A DNA stretch of 64,000 nt from Dermanyssus gallinae (GCA_003439945.1 QVRM01005976.1:186001-250000), one strand, 5' to 3'. Counted from the stretch's first letter, positions 36,640 through 51,531 are shown. Notes: a model not told the origin generated them from the sequence alone. Translations and numbers: made by a program.

Positions 36640-37400
36640 ACTAGTCATCGTCGTCGTCGTCGTCGTCGACAACGATGAAGACGAGGAGGAAAACTCGCGG
36701 GTTTTCTTGTAGCAGCAGCGGTAGAAGGGCCAGCAGGACATAACATGCAATGATGATGATGATGATGTTGATAATGATGAAGATGATCATAGTGATGATT
36801 ATAGTACCGTCACAATAATATTGCGCTCCATAGCAGGTTGTCCGGCCCGCTTGCGAACAACTAGCTAGGGGTGGTGTTTTCGTTGACCGTCGACGTTGTC
36901 ATCCTCGTCGTGGTGGCGGGAGAGAGAGAGGTAGAGATAGGGGTGAGGGGTGAGACGATAGTGGTGACGATAATGGTAGGAGGGGGTGGCGATAGTAGTA
37001 GGAGAGGGTGGCGATAGTGGTAGGAGGAGGTGATGATAGTAGTAGGAGGGGGGGGGGGGGACGATAGTGGTGGAGGTGACGACGATAGTGGTCGTAGTAA
37101 TGAAAGAACTGGGGGTGAGCCATGTCGTCTGTAAAAACCGAATGGGCGGTGGCTATATACCACAGCGTCGTGCTACAACAAACAGACGCCACCGCCCCTG
37201 CTGCCGGCCGCTAGTTCATGGCGGAGGCGGCGGCGGCGGCAGCAGCAGCAGGAAGAGTGTCGACGGGGAATTCCCTTGGGACGCGTCGCGCGGGCAGGGA
37301 TCACTTGACTTTGAGGCAACCCCAAGAGGCATCAAAGGAGCGGGGGGGGGGGGGGGGGGGGGAGGGCAGGAAATGGAAGAGGAGGATGAGGAGGAGGATT
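36640..37400. repeat. Trinucleotide and poly-G block
   Basis: GTC/TCG units lie at about 36645-36670, GAT at 36749-36790, GGT/GATAGTGGT imperfect repeats at 36905-37090 and GGC at 37219-37245. There is a G13 run at 37048-37060 and a G21 run at 37342-37362. The G-rich strand is plus throughout 36.9-37.4 kb. Confidence 0.85.
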
Positions 37401-37865
37401 CGGTGGTGGTGGTGGTATGAGGAGGAACGATGACGGCAAACGGTTTCGTGGAAAACAATTCAAGCCGCCCGCTCGGCATTTCCAGAATCCGCCGCATGTG
37501 TAGAATTCCTGCTAACTACCACTACTGCCGATGATTCTAAATAGTCGCGTGCATGGGTCGTCGTGCATGGATACATGCACGCATACACATAGACATGCAT
37601 GCATGCGTGTATGCTGAAGGTGACTGCATAACACTAATAGGGTATCGCCACGTGTGTGTCTACGCCAAAAGAAATGAATACAAAAAAACTGAAATTGTAT
37701 AATTAATTCTTCCGTGTTCCGTACAAGCTCGGCGCCTCACTTGCCCATTTCAGGTGGGCGGCATTGATTGACTCATTTAGGTCATTAGATGATCACAATA
37801 TTATGAGTGGCATGTTCTCGCAACACCTCGCTAGCAGGGTCGTTCGCCCAGTTTAAACTCCAACA
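37401..37865. other. No gene seen
   Basis: The transition from the GC-rich domain to AT-richer DNA. Short CATGCATG-type repeats lie near 37550-37612. Confidence 0.45.
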
Positions 37866-38054
37866 CCGAGCAAGATGGCTTAGTGGCAAAGTTTTTGCCT
37901 TGCATTCGGGAAGCCTGGGTTCAAGACCCAGACCGGCCACTCTTAAATTGGTTTGCATGGTTTCCAATTTAGACAAAGTAAATGCCGGAGTGCATACAAA
38001 ATCAGCCATGACACGTGGAAGAAACCGTACACGGGCATTTGTCTTACGAAAAAA
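37866..38054 (+). mobile_element. tRNA-derived SINE, family 2, longer copy
   Basis: The 5' portion resembles a tRNA gene: A-box TGGCTTAGTGG at 37876-37886 and B-box-like GGTTCAAGACC at 37918-37928. A family-specific body follows (CTCTTAAATTGG, GTTTCCAATTTAGA, AGCCATGACA), then an A-rich end at about 38049-38054. The copy at 47752-47900 shares the body and the tail. No clear target-site duplication was found, so the ends are approximate. It differs from SINE family 1 in body and tail. A genuine tRNA is excluded because the acceptor and anticodon stems do not close. Confidence 0.85.

Positions 38055-40912
<2,858 letters not shown>

Positions 40913-40950
<38 letters not shown>
40913..40950. repeat. 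(TA)n microsatellite
   Basis: A TA tract with a terminal TATTTATATATATTC variant. Confidence 0.95.
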
Positions 40951-40953
<3 letters not shown>

Positions 40954-41397
40954 TCATTATATATGTGGGCCATTTACTTCTTAAAGTACGGTCATTTTTC
41001 GCCCCTGCTTCGAGACTTCGTATGTTTTCCGAGGGATACAAAAATATTAGAACCCCGCTGTACTAGTCTCAAATTAAAGACTTTCGACTATAAATCAAAC
41101 ACATGGGGCGGGAGATAAGGTTGGCCTGTATGAAGGAAATGTAATCTAATCAACATTCATGTCGCGCTAAAGAAACAAGGTAAAAGTTCAATTAAACAAA
41201 ATGTATAGCGTCCATCTTTCTTAAAAATATAGTTGCCGTTTGCCTACTACTACTAACGGCACTATGGATACCAGATATGTATGCGTGTGAGAGATTTAAC
41301 ATTTTGATTACGGAATTGAAGGTTTCCCATACTTTTAGTGTGCATTTTTTCACACTAACCCGGTACCTATAGATATCTATTGGAATTGCCAGCTGAC

Positions 41398-41433
<36 letters not shown>
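41398..41433. repeat. (TA)n microsatellite
   Basis: A TA tract of about 33 bp. Confidence 0.95.
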
Positions 41434-41440
<7 letters not shown>

Positions 41441-41595
41441 ACAATATATACATATATGCATACTCAATATGAGTGAAATAAATATGATGAGATATATACA
41501 TATATGAGTATACTTACAACTAATAATAATAAGTATTTATAACATTGATTGATATATAGAAAAACGTATGTGTCAAATTTTGGTTGACATAATTT

Positions 41596-41600
41596 AAAAA

Positions 41601-41681
<81 letters not shown>
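41596..41681. repeat. Poly-A joined to (TA)n
   Basis: About 14 A followed by about 72 bp of pure TA. The A run next to TA recalls a retroelement tail, but no element body was recognised upstream. Confidence 0.95.
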
Positions 41682-41684
<3 letters not shown>

Positions 41685-42369
41685 TAGCCAAAGAAGTAAT
41701 TTATTTGTTACTACTCTCTATTACTATATAACGTCTAAGAGACAGACACCGCATATGTTGATCTACTGCAAAGCGTACGGTCAGCCAGAGCGATATAGAA
41801 AACATGTCTATGGCCCAGTTGCGGCATTCTTCACAAGAAACTAACCGAAAAGCCTATCAGCCGTCAGCCCAGAGCAGACACCATTAGAGTTAAGAGGCCA
41901 CGCAGAAACTCCTTATCCGTCCTAAGCAAGATATGGCATAACAGGCTTCCGTTTCAGTAGGGTGAAATCCAATCGTAGAGTGGGGTCGGGAGGCAGACAA
42001 TCTTTAGTACAATTTGTCTTTCTCGGTTTGTGCCAAGTAATTTTGCGGAAAAGATGACAGAAAATGCGGCAGCGCTCTTGCGTTCAAATAGATTTCCTGC
42101 ACAAAGTAATGTTTACTTAGTAGCCCTCTGAAGAACCTCTAGCGCACGTAACGGTTGCACGTTGTAATTTGGTCCCTTTTCTGTTGTTAAAGGAAATATG
42201 TATTTGTTAATGTGTCACTCAACTCAAATTGTATTAGCGTTATAAAGCAACGTTTTTCCCGCTCACTGCTGTATCCGTCCGCGAAATGAGTCGTACCGTT
42301 AATTTTCAGATTTTCGGAAGACGTTTATAGAAACTTACACAATACACAGCCTTATCTACAGTAGAAACA
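41682..42369. other. No gene seen
   Basis: About 690 bp without a recognisable feature. Confidence 0.45.
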
Positions 42370-42690
42370 CGACGAGTCTTGCATTTTACGTCGATGGATT
42401 CATAACAAACTCACTTCTGGTTTCGGTGCCAAAAAAAGGTCAAACCAGTAACGCCCACCATCTTACGGATGTTATTCGGAAATCGTCACCTTCCTGGGCC
42501 TCCGGGTCTCAACATTTCCATATAAATAGGTACAATATTTTGTCGTTGGATCTTCCTCGATCCCCTGTTGTGAGCTTCGTCTCTCTAATTTGTCTAGCTT
42601 GGAGATTGGAGATTGCGAACACTACGAAGGTTCGTACTGGGGCCCTTGTTGCAGAACTCAATATTTTGGCGGTGGCTATTTAAAGCTGGT
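42370..42690 (+). pseudogene. Possible LINE RNase H fragment
   Basis: Plus-strand frames show FYVDGFITNS, where retroelement RNase H domains have YTDGS, and later GALVAELNILAVAI, where they have F.AEL.AI. The spacing is about 75-85 residues and a frameshift seems present. RNase H normally follows the reverse transcriptase, but here reverse transcriptase pieces lie downstream (42820-43500). The two are therefore either separate insertions or this call is wrong. Confidence 0.3.
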
Positions 42691-42819
42691 TTATTTTCAA
42701 ACTGAGCCATGCTGACAGTCGCATACATCAGTATGCGCTCCGTCATACACGGGTTCCATCATGTAGTTTGCCTCTCTAAAAGCTTTCATCAGCAAACAAA
42801 TCATACGCCTGCAATTAGT

Positions 42820-43500
42820 GCTATAACATCTGCACTACTAGGCATCACGCAAGGCGCTGTCATTATCTAGTATTTTAAGGCATTGTATAGGCTCTCCGAT
42901 GTATCCCATCTTTGCTAGGGATCTAGGCTATCAGCAGCTTCAACGTTATCCACAAGATGTACGCGGATGATCTTGGAGTTTACCGATTGTATAATATATC
43001 ATGTTGTTTCAAAATGAATGAGCCATCAATTGTATATAATATTCATTCCAAATGAATCGCATGGATATCTCTCTAGCAAAATGTGCAGTTTTGAATATCA
43101 TTTTAGATGACACTGGGTTCTACTTTAGTGGAGATGCTGTAAACGGAATGACGGTGTACAAAGATTTGGAAATATCTTTAGATCGGCAATTAAACTTTTG
43201 CTAACATATTGTAAAGGCCACAACGGAAGAGTACCGGATGTGTAACCTTCTTGTTGGGACGTTCATTCTACAGGACCATGAGATATATTTACGATTGTGT
43301 GAATGTATAGTTGTGCAAAATAGACTTACTACGAGAACGTCTGTACACTATTCTATACGAAGCATTGGTCCAGCGTATGCCTTTTTTAAACTAAGAATCA
43401 TAGTAATATTGCTCGAACCAAACGTGCATATACTCCCAAAATTCGCGGAGTACATCAACATGTTGGCTTTTGTATTTTTGTTAGAGAAAGTTGTAGTAGT
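42820..43500 (+). pseudogene. Decayed LINE reverse transcriptase (motifs B to thumb)
   Basis: In order on the plus strand: LGITQGAVI (motif B, family G(V/I)PQGSVL), KMYADDLGVY with an intact YADD (about 42958-42987), LAKCAVLNI, VYKDLEISLDRQLNFC (family V.DLG...D..L.F), an interrupting stop, and EYRMCNLLVGTF with the helix that follows. These are the active-site strand and thumb of a jockey/CR1-like non-LTR reverse transcriptase. Motif A and everything upstream are missing or unrecognisable, and stops and shifts are present. It is dead. The clade is uncertain. Confidence 0.65.
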
Positions 43501-43734
43501 ACGCAAGTAAACTATGACACTGTAAAGTCGAATAACCGGGGGGTGGAGTGTTTGTCTATGCCGTCAAATTAGTAAATGCACATGTTGTCGAAAATACATT
43601 ATTCTGGCATGGCCTGCCGTTCACGTAACTGTGAGGAAATGTATAATCTTTCGATACTACTTATTCAATTAAGAGATTTTATATTACGTTGCGACACTGC
43701 ACATTTATTTTTACCCAATATTTACCCTACATGG

Positions 43735-43735
<1 letters not shown>

Positions 43736-43808
<73 letters not shown>

Positions 43809-43830
43809 TATATATATATATATATAATAT
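43736..43830. repeat. Long (TA)n tract
   Basis: About 95 bp of TA with TAAA and TACATC interruptions. Confidence 0.97.
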
Positions 43831-44488
43831 GTATTTATACCTCGGAAAGTATACACATGTAATTGAACTTATTTGCTTGTCATGCGCTGCGCTACCGTTG
43901 TCCATCGCAGCAACGGGACCCGAACGCATCGGATACGCGCACCACTCCCTATGTACCACTCACGTTGACACTTGCAGGCGCACAGCGCCATCTCGCCGTG
44001 CTGAGACTGCTGTACCAGATGGTCCGAGAACGTTGCGCCCACAGTGATTTCTTGTCGATGTCCTCGGTTTTTCGGCGCTGTGCTGTCAATCCCGTGATTG
44101 CTTGATTGATTGACAGACATTTTGCAAGGCACGCAAATTGTCTACTACTACGCTGTGACGTACTGCGGCAAACAAGCCCAGCTGCCACCATCTTGGAAGC
44201 GCCGAGTTTGACGTCGCGTTAGCGATTCGAAGGAATAACAACGGATCTTCCTACTCCTCCCAACTGTGAGTCAACTTGTAATCGCTTGTTCGCACCGCAA
44301 TCTCAGAAACGGCTGAGCAGGAGAGACACTTGAAATATGCTGTTGACGTCGGCCAAACAAGCGAACGCATTATACGTCAACTCGACTCACTCGTTTTTGG
44401 TCGTTAGCAACTAACTCCCGATGCTACAAACAACAAAAAGTGCCAAAACAAAATATTATGCCCAGCCATCGTCTGTCGTGTCTATTCT

Positions 44489-44667
44489 CTTCGGGCTAAC
44501 CCTCAGCCAAGATTTACCGTTCACGGGACTGCTTTTCGCATTGGTTCATAGACAGGCCCCCATAAATACAAATCGGTGCAACGGGGTGGGGCTTGAACCC
44601 GCGCATCTATCTGTCTTCTCCGATTGCGAGGTGCAGACGAATGCACCTACCACGCCACCGGGCTCGA
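44489..44667 (-). mobile_element. tRNA-derived SINE, family 1, copy 3
   Basis: Minus-strand copy of the SINE at 14758-14971. The B-box region reads GGGTTCAAGCCCC on the minus strand, and the A-box part GGCGTGGTAGGTGCATTCGT. The tail block GTAAATCTTGGCTGAGGGTT leads to the AGCCCGAA end. It is flanked by the 16-bp direct repeats CTGTCGTGTCTATTCT (44473-44488) and CTGTCGTGTGTATTCT (44668-44683), with one mismatch, so both ends are fixed. It lacks the AAAACTTTA tail seen in the other two copies, pointing to a shorter 3' end. Confidence 0.92.
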
Positions 44668-46008
44668 CTGTCGTGTGTATTCTACTGAATGCTATCTGTA
44701 CTGTTGTTTTCGAACTTCCGGAAACAGAAAACTTACCCCACGGTATGGAAACTATAGCATACTCAACAAATGTTCGTTTAAATCGCTCTTAAATCAAATG
44801 TTGAAAAGACGTTGCAAAGCAGTGAGTCAAATTGTGTTCCGGAGCTCGCAGCAGAATCAATGCGACGGCACTAGCAGACCGTGATCCGCAAAAAAGAATC
44901 GAAACTCAACTACTAGGTAGGAAAAATTGTTATAATTCGAGCAAAATAACGTCACGCTCGATGGTTATGAGCTCCAATTGAGCAAGAGAGCATAGTCGCA
45001 ACGCGAAGGATACGCGGCAGAGGAGGCTGGAGGGGTGGATGGCGGGCTCGCCCAACAACACAGGATCGTCTGGCTTCTGGACCCGGGACTTGATTCTAGA
45101 TTTCATCACATGCTCAAGCAGCATGAAGAAGTCGCGTGTTAACACGCAGCTGTTGTGCCACGAAAACATCCAGACCTACCTCGTGTTACCGCCAAAAGGT
45201 GGTGTGCATGCCGTAACACCCCATGTCCGTCTCAGTCTTCTCGCGTGCGCTAGGTTCGGTCGTATCGCCCGTCGCCCGCCCGAGGGACGAACGTGTGAAA
45301 ATACGTGCGTGAAAGCATCCAGCAAGCACCGAGAACTGAATTCGAAGCCACTACAGAAATAATAGACGATGCTGGCTGATGTATAAGCAACACAGTAGAC
45401 CGTAAAACACTAACGATTACGCCTCGAAGCTGAGTACATACACGTAACAACATTCAGCGACGAGCTAGTCTCTATGACGCCATTAACAACGCGTTGTTAA
45501 TTAGAGAAATGGACTGGGCGGTGTAGGCCAAGCCCCCACCATTCCCCCCCCTACCCCACAAAACCACCACTCCCACAAAACTATGTTGTATGACATCAAG
45601 CAATTGTATTAGGTGCGTGGGCAAGAAAACGCTTCAGTAGTTATTCTTCAAGAAACTGCTAAACAAGTGCGGGTCTGTGGCGAGTCCCACGCTTGGTCAG
45701 TGTACTTTTTCCAGTTAACTTTTCGATTTCAGCAATTAACGCTAGATGATTTAGGCTGCAGAGAAACCTAGCCCTCCTATCGATATTCCCGTTCGTTTGC
45801 TAATTTGTCGATCTTTTTGGAATGGACTTCGTCCACTCGGCCGGTTCTATACAAAATGATGATGACCGGCTCTTCTGTTCTGTTGGCACAGAGTAATTGA
45901 ACTAGGAACTAGGAAATTGGCTAGGAACCGCTGTCAGCAGCAAAACAGGCCAATCCGAAACGATTTGAAATGCCCGCGTCCCCGTCAGGACGTCAGAGCG
46001 AGAGAGAG

Positions 46009-46046
<38 letters not shown>

Positions 46047-47209
46047 AAGAGAGAGAGAGAGGGAATTTCCCGCACACTATCCTTGCTCGTCGTATTACGA
46101 TAATACGAGGCAGTGTTCCCTTGCAAGTGAGCACATTCGCATGTGGAGCAGCGGCTCAAAATCTTGTCACGTCTTAATGTAGTCTAGGCAGCTCGGTACG
46201 GTAAGGTCACGTCTTGCAGAGTGCGGCGATTACGCAGTGCATCGTGTACAGGCTGCGAGGGACACGTGTACGAAAGATATGTACAGGTCAAATCTGGGAC
46301 TTACTAAGTTGAGAATTGCGTGATCATATTATGATGATAACGTTATCATATGTTATATCAAAGTGGAATGAAACTATAGATACAAAGTTGCGGTCAGCCT
46401 CGTAGGGTCAAGGACGTTCATACCAGAAACCGATTACATACTTCACGATGCAGGTGCGAGGAGTACCTAACCGAAACAATATGTTTAAGGTCTTCAAGTT
46501 CCAGTAAAGGTTTCCAATCATAAACGTTTATAAAGCTTGCAATGGTTCTACACACAGCAATGGCATGACATAAGCATAGGATAAAGCGTCACTCACTTAG
46601 TATGGCATAGGCGATTTATCTTGATCGTGACGTCTAACTAGCTCACCTAGAGACTTAGCACAGTACATGGTGGAAGCCATGAACCGCGAACGCCATGGTT
46701 AGGCATTTGTTTTTTGCTCCTGAGGCCCGCAAGGAGCCCCCAGCCATGGCGGCCGTTTATAAATTCGGACGTTAATCAACCTCTTCAGCACTTGTATATA
46801 CACTCTGTCGAAGCACCGGTTGCTACTTGACCCCATTTATCCAACTTTGTCCGTCAGTAAAGGCTCATTTTGAGTAATTCTAATAATGCTCTTCCTACAG
46901 GACTTCGTTAGTGATAAAACCCTCTTTCTAAACTAAAATCTAATTCTGTCTATCAATCAGAACTCTCCTCTCCACTTTTTTACCCACATATTCCCTTTCA
47001 CGTAAGTTCAGTGCAGTTTGAATTGATTGATTAATTTATTCGCTTGATAAGTGTAAGTGTTGTAAGTGCTTCATAGCGATTCCTGTAAGTTGTGTATAAA
47101 ACCTCTGGTCCGACGGGTGCTTGCTCAGACTACAAACAAAATACGTATCTAAGCAATCGGTACGGATTATTCGTTTCAATAAATTTAAGTCAACTCGTTG
47201 CGATTTAAG
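44668..47209. other. No gene seen
   Basis: About 2.5 kb with short frames. It includes (TA)n then (GA)n at 46011-46062. A minus-strand 79-codon frame at 44930-45169 and a plus-strand 107-codon frame at 45039-45362 show no known domain. Confidence 0.4.
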
Positions 47210-47612
47210 TCAACTCATCAATGCTTGGAAATACAATTTAACTAACTGGCATGTTACGTCGTTTCCTAATTCGTTTAACAGAACTTTCACGTACTCTTTT
47301 AGTAGCTCAATATATTTTTGACTCAAGGGTGCCGAAACAGGAACAGTATAATAATTTTGGTCTCTGAGGACTAGGTTACCTAGCCGAGCTGCAGTCTCAA
47401 ATACATAGAGCCGAAATTTAATTGGCAATCGTTTAAAGGCGGCGCACTTTCGAATTATTTTTTTTCTTAATTTTGTTATACACCATTGTTCTATATGGTT
47501 AATGGCTTTCTGAATATCAAATGTATGGATCAAATCACGGTGAGTTTTTCTGTACATTTTAAGACACTCTGCGTACTTGAGTAAGGAGCACCTAACTGAC
47601 GGAGAGATTGAC
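47210..47612 (-). CDS. Candidate terminal exon or ORF fragment, unknown product
   Basis: The minus strand is open for about 134 codons from the region of 47612 down to a TGA at 47210-47212. The product looks soluble and helical, rich in Lys, Leu and Tyr (INHIEQWCITKLRKKIIRKC, FETAARLGN, YIELLKEYVKVLLNELGN). Upstream on the minus strand is (TA)n followed by TTTCTAAGATTTAG|GTCAAT, a possible acceptor, so this could be a last exon. The long frame and ordinary amino-acid mix contrast with nearby repeat frames. I do not recognise the family. It could also be part of an unidentified mobile element. Confidence 0.35.
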
Positions 47613-47623
47613 CTAAATCTTAG

Positions 47624-47625
<2 letters not shown>

Positions 47626-47656
<31 letters not shown>
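47626..47656. repeat. (TA)n microsatellite
   Basis: A TA tract of about 30 bp directly upstream (minus strand) of the candidate exon. Confidence 0.95.
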
Positions 47657-47659
<3 letters not shown>

Positions 47660-47751
47660 TAAAGTCGTTATTGTTGTCTCTCTCCACGGCTCCTCGTCGG
47701 CTCATTGTTCTTCAGAGATATTCGTCGCCGTCACTACTTCTTTAGTACTTC

Positions 47752-47900
47752 CTTTGCTTTGCATTCGGGAGGCCTGGGTTTAAGACCCAGACCTGCCACT
47801 CTTAAATTGGTTTGCGTGGTTTCCAATTTAGATAAGGTAAAAGCCGCCATGACATGAAACAACGTACAAGGACGTTAGCCTTACAGAAAAAAAAAAAAAA
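47752..47900 (+). mobile_element. tRNA-derived SINE, family 2, 5'-truncated copy
   Basis: It begins near TTTGCATTCGGGAGGCCTGG, keeps the B-box-like GGTTTAAGACC, then the body CTCTTAAATTGGTTTGCG, GTTTCCAATTTAGATAA and GCCATGACA. It ends in an A run of about 14 at 47887-47900. The A-box half seen at 37866 is missing. The long pure A tail suggests this copy is younger or better preserved at its 3' end. Confidence 0.85.
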
Positions 47901-49375
47901 CTTTAAAGAAAACTTTAAAAAAGTTCCGATGTTGTTGAGTTTAGTTAGCCCCAGCCATAGAAAATGGTTCCACTAGTTTTCTCGGTTCAAAGGAACATTG
48001 CCCCCGTTTAATTCTTCAGAGATCATAATACAATAATTTCCATATGTGTGGCTGTTCTCCTGCATTCCTTACTAACTGACTTTGTGTATCGACATATATT
48101 TAGTTTGATATCGGTCGCACCCTTTAAGATGTCCGAGCTCTAGCTTGCCCTTAAAAAACTTTTTCTTACTGGTATCCGCGCATTTGCATTCTCCCTTTCC
48201 CAGCTTGTTACTGTCATGCCCATTTGTTTGTAGGGGTTATCGCAGCCAGCTTCTTTCCCCAGAGGAAACTCTTCATCCCTGGACCTAACATTTTCTCGCT
48301 CTGCATTTGTCGCAAATACATATATTACTGACGATCTCTTTCCATATTCGAAGACCCTTGTATGCACTATACTTACTATCCAACATGCTGATACGCTTCT
48401 GACCTTTCAGCGCTAGCCCTGCTGCTGTCTGTGCCTTTCTTGGTGTCGCTTTTACGCGCGTTAGGATTCACTGCAATCTCGTTTCGGTACACTCCACAGG
48501 CGCTGGTCTCACATAGATCTCGATTTTTCTAATGCTACCGATGTTATTGCAACAAGGTCAACTTCTGATGACCTCGTTGATGCCAATGCATTCTACCTTC
48601 ATCGCCCTCCCTAGGTCAGATGTGCCGCGGGCATATCTGTAACAACTTTAATTTGCACTAACGAACAATAGAAAAGCACAAAAAATGTCACCGCTTACAG
48701 CGGTTTTTTGGCTTTGTAAGCCGTTTCAAATCGATAGATTTGACTGCTTTTTCTAGCCTATGTGTACCATAGGTAGACCCGCGTCCTTAACAAAGTTAAG
48801 CGGCATGGCCCACTTCCATGTCAGACAACCGCACGGACACACAGTGATATTTCACATTGTCATTTTTTAGTCAATTACAGATATATATCCGGGGCGCCCT
48901 TGCATCATTTAGGGGTGACATAAACACAATCTTGCAAGCAGATTTTACAGAAATCATCTCAAGAAATCTTATGAGCCTTGAAGAACCTTCCGTGAAAGCC
49001 ATGTACAGCAAAACTTGTTATTAAGTACCTTATATTAATGTCACAGCAATTCTATGAGTTATGCGCTAATAGTTGGGCTTCATTGAGGACGCGATTCCTC
49101 AACAAAAACGAAAGACGACATCGGTATACTTAAAATATGTGAGGAAATATGGACAAACACCTGGGCCGAACGACTTAGAATATTGACCGCTAGAACAAAC
49201 GTCCAGCGAAATCTATTGTTAATTCCTTGCGAGATGATTGACTAATATAATTATAAATCATTCTACGCTGAAGTCAGACCAAAAATGTTCCTATAGGTTA
49301 GCGAGATTTTTAGTGGGTTTGAGAGTCCCTGCTCAGACCAACGGGTGGTGTCATGCATTTTTGTTCCTGACCCGT

Positions 49376-49377
<2 letters not shown>
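47901..49377. other. No gene seen
   Basis: About 1.5 kb of AT-rich sequence. Near 49308-49365 a stretch (TTTAGTGGGTTT, GAGTC, TCATGCATT) weakly resembles the LINE 3' tail at 21046-21194. Confidence 0.4.

Positions 49378-49452
<75 letters not shown>
49378..49452. repeat. (TA)n microsatellite
   Basis: About 75 bp of TA with TACATA and TGTA interruptions. Confidence 0.97.
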
Positions 49453-49458
<6 letters not shown>

Positions 49459-49508
49459 GCACATGTTCTTACACCACAATTGTATACTTTGTCACACATA
49501 AATAAATG

Positions 49509-49512
<4 letters not shown>

Positions 49513-49549
<37 letters not shown>

Positions 49550-49560
49550 GTATATATCAG
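49513..49560. repeat. (TA)n microsatellite
   Basis: About 32 bp of TA with a degenerate tail. Confidence 0.95.
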
Positions 49561-49725
49561 GGGCATACATATATGCTACCTACGCATCCATATAATCAAT
49601 GTATAATTTAATACCTACTGAATATTTGCTTTCCATTGGGACAAAATCTTCTTTGTAATATCGAAGAGGCCCTTTCTAAGGTTTGGTCCTATGGCTTGGG
49701 CCTCCGACAGCTCTATATCTCTGCT

Positions 49726-49768
49726 CCCCCCCCCCCCCCCCAATATATATATATATATATATATATAT
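49726..49768. repeat. C16 homopolymer joined to (TA)n
   Basis: Sixteen C at 49726-49741, then about 26 bp of TA. Homopolymers this long are prone to assembly and sequencing length error. Confidence 0.95.
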
Positions 49769-50329
49769 GGCAATGTACTGCCACAGAGACGTCGTCTATA
49801 CGCTAAGTACATTCTTTACATGGTATTGAGGCAGCTTTTATCTTGATGTTACACTATGGAAATGACAATATAGTTGAATAAATATACAGCATTTGCACAT
49901 CTGCCGCACATGTGCGAGAATGACACGAAGTGCGACTGCAAAGGTCATTGCATAGCAAATAAGTGCCGTTTATGGTAGACAGGTGTATATCATTATCTCG
50001 AGGAAGGATATACGTTGGAAAGACAGGTAGGTATTTCGTTATGATTTCATCTTGTTCGACGCGAGAGTCACGAATAGGCAGCAGAAGAAAGAGACAGTTT
50101 TCACCGATCATATTGCGTTTATCGGAGAGCTTCACAGATAAGACTCAGGAAAATTGAGAGACGGCGACATACGTATATGTCTATAGACTCATATACACAT
50201 TAGATAGGCCTGCCAAATGTCTAGAGCCAAGATCAAGCGTTAGACGGTAGAACGCGTAGAGTTGTTAAGATGTATCATGAATGGGAACTCTGTGCAGACG
50301 TGCTGGCAAACTCTTCATGCAATTTACGG
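49769..50329. other. No gene seen
   Basis: About 560 bp with short frames and no recognised feature. Confidence 0.45.
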
Positions 50330-51011
50330 TCGACATTACTGGCCTCGTTAGCATTACTGGTCGTCAGAACACCATCCGTGACCTTGTGCGAAAGCTTCAC
50401 AGGACAGGTTCACTGCGTGCCAAGCCGCAGAAGACCACGGAGAGCTTGTTTGATTAAAAATATCGCCACTGTGGCCAACAGTGTGGAACAGTGTTCGGGA
50501 ACATTGGTTCAGCAATGTGACCAGTAACTGGGTCTTCTGTGCACGTCAACCTGGTCGGGTCTGGCGGTCTATCCGTATACAGTTTAATTGACATCTTCGA
50601 TGTAATGACAAAGTAATACCGAGTCTGGGGGGTTGGGGAGGAATCAGGGTTTAGTGGGTTTGCGAGTCTCACACTAGTCACGCAGGCTGCTAGTGGCGCA
50701 TGTGCATCATGCATTCCCGAAACCTTCCAGAACAAAAAAAAGCGGCTAAACTTCGATAATTGGGCTTCCGAGAGGATGCAGCTTGATGCTGATTTGAAGA
50801 AAATGATCTTATCAAACGAAGTTAATTTCTATCTGAAGGAGAGTGTGAATAAACAAAATTGTCCCATCTGGGCGAGCGAGAACCCTGACATGATTTACGA
50901 AGAGTGTTACAGTGCCCATGACAGCCCGGTGCGGCCTAAAGAAATCATTGGATCAAATTTGTTTCACTCCGCGGTAAACGGCGAGCGTTATCGCAGCATA
51001 ATCCTCAATGT
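50330..51011 (+). pseudogene. mariner/Tc1-superfamily transposase split by a LINE tail
   Basis: The 5' part (50330-50520) encodes a DNA-binding domain remnant: TGRQNTIRDLVRKLHRTGSL, KPQKTTESL and NIATVANSVEQ. After a 146-bp LINE insertion (50595-50740) the coding sequence resumes with RLNFDNWASERMQLDADLKK, then ILSNEVNFYLKESVNKQNC, IWASENP and IIGSNLFHSAVNGERYRS. This matches an arthropod mariner-like family with SDEAHF...VNKQNCRIW...ENP...IIGPYFF. The first catalytic Asp (SDE) is Asn here, and the remaining catalytic residues are absent, so the protein was dead or is truncated. The second and third acidic blocks should lie downstream of 51011 but are not found. Confidence 0.78.
50595..50740 (+). 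mobile_element. 5'-truncated LINE 3' tail, copy 2
   Basis: It is nearly identical to the R1-type LINE tail at 21046-21194, ends in an A run at about 50733-50740, and has no coding part. It interrupts the mariner relic. A short repeat, CTTCGAT, occurs at both edges (about 50595-50601 and 50750-50756) and could be the target duplication. It overlaps element sequence, so this is tentative. Confidence 0.88.
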
Positions 51012-51479
51012 CTAGATCAGAATCAGATGCGCGAGAATAGATGTAAGTGCGCTCTGATTCCGACAAGAAAGTGACATCAGCTATACAGACGGCAGGACAG
51101 TTCAGTTTTTGAATGTGATAGAATGTCTCGGACCGGTAATTCATTTCCTTAGACTCCTGTGAGGTTTTGTAAAAAAAAAATAAGGTGTTTGCCAACAACC
51201 CCACAACTATCAGCGAGCCAACTCGAGCCTAAGGTATGTGAAAAACGCTTCAAAATTGAGTGTCTCGTATACAGCTTGCAAAAACAAAAAAGCCTCACCA
51301 ATATTGTATTTAATTTTATATGTCTTATGTCTCTTATGGCGAACACTATATATATATATATATATATATATACAATAGCATCAGGGAGAGGCGGACTTGA
51401 GCGGTCATATCGCGTTGGTCAGAGAACTTTAGACATTGACAGGAAGACAGAAAATCGAGAGACGGAGATCTACGCCTGC

Positions 51480-51531
<52 letters not shown>

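Noticed and set aside
37866..37940. A genuine tRNA gene
   Set aside because: A- and B-box-like sequences are present, but the acceptor and anticodon arms do not pair, and the sequence continues into a dispersed-repeat body. It is a SINE head.
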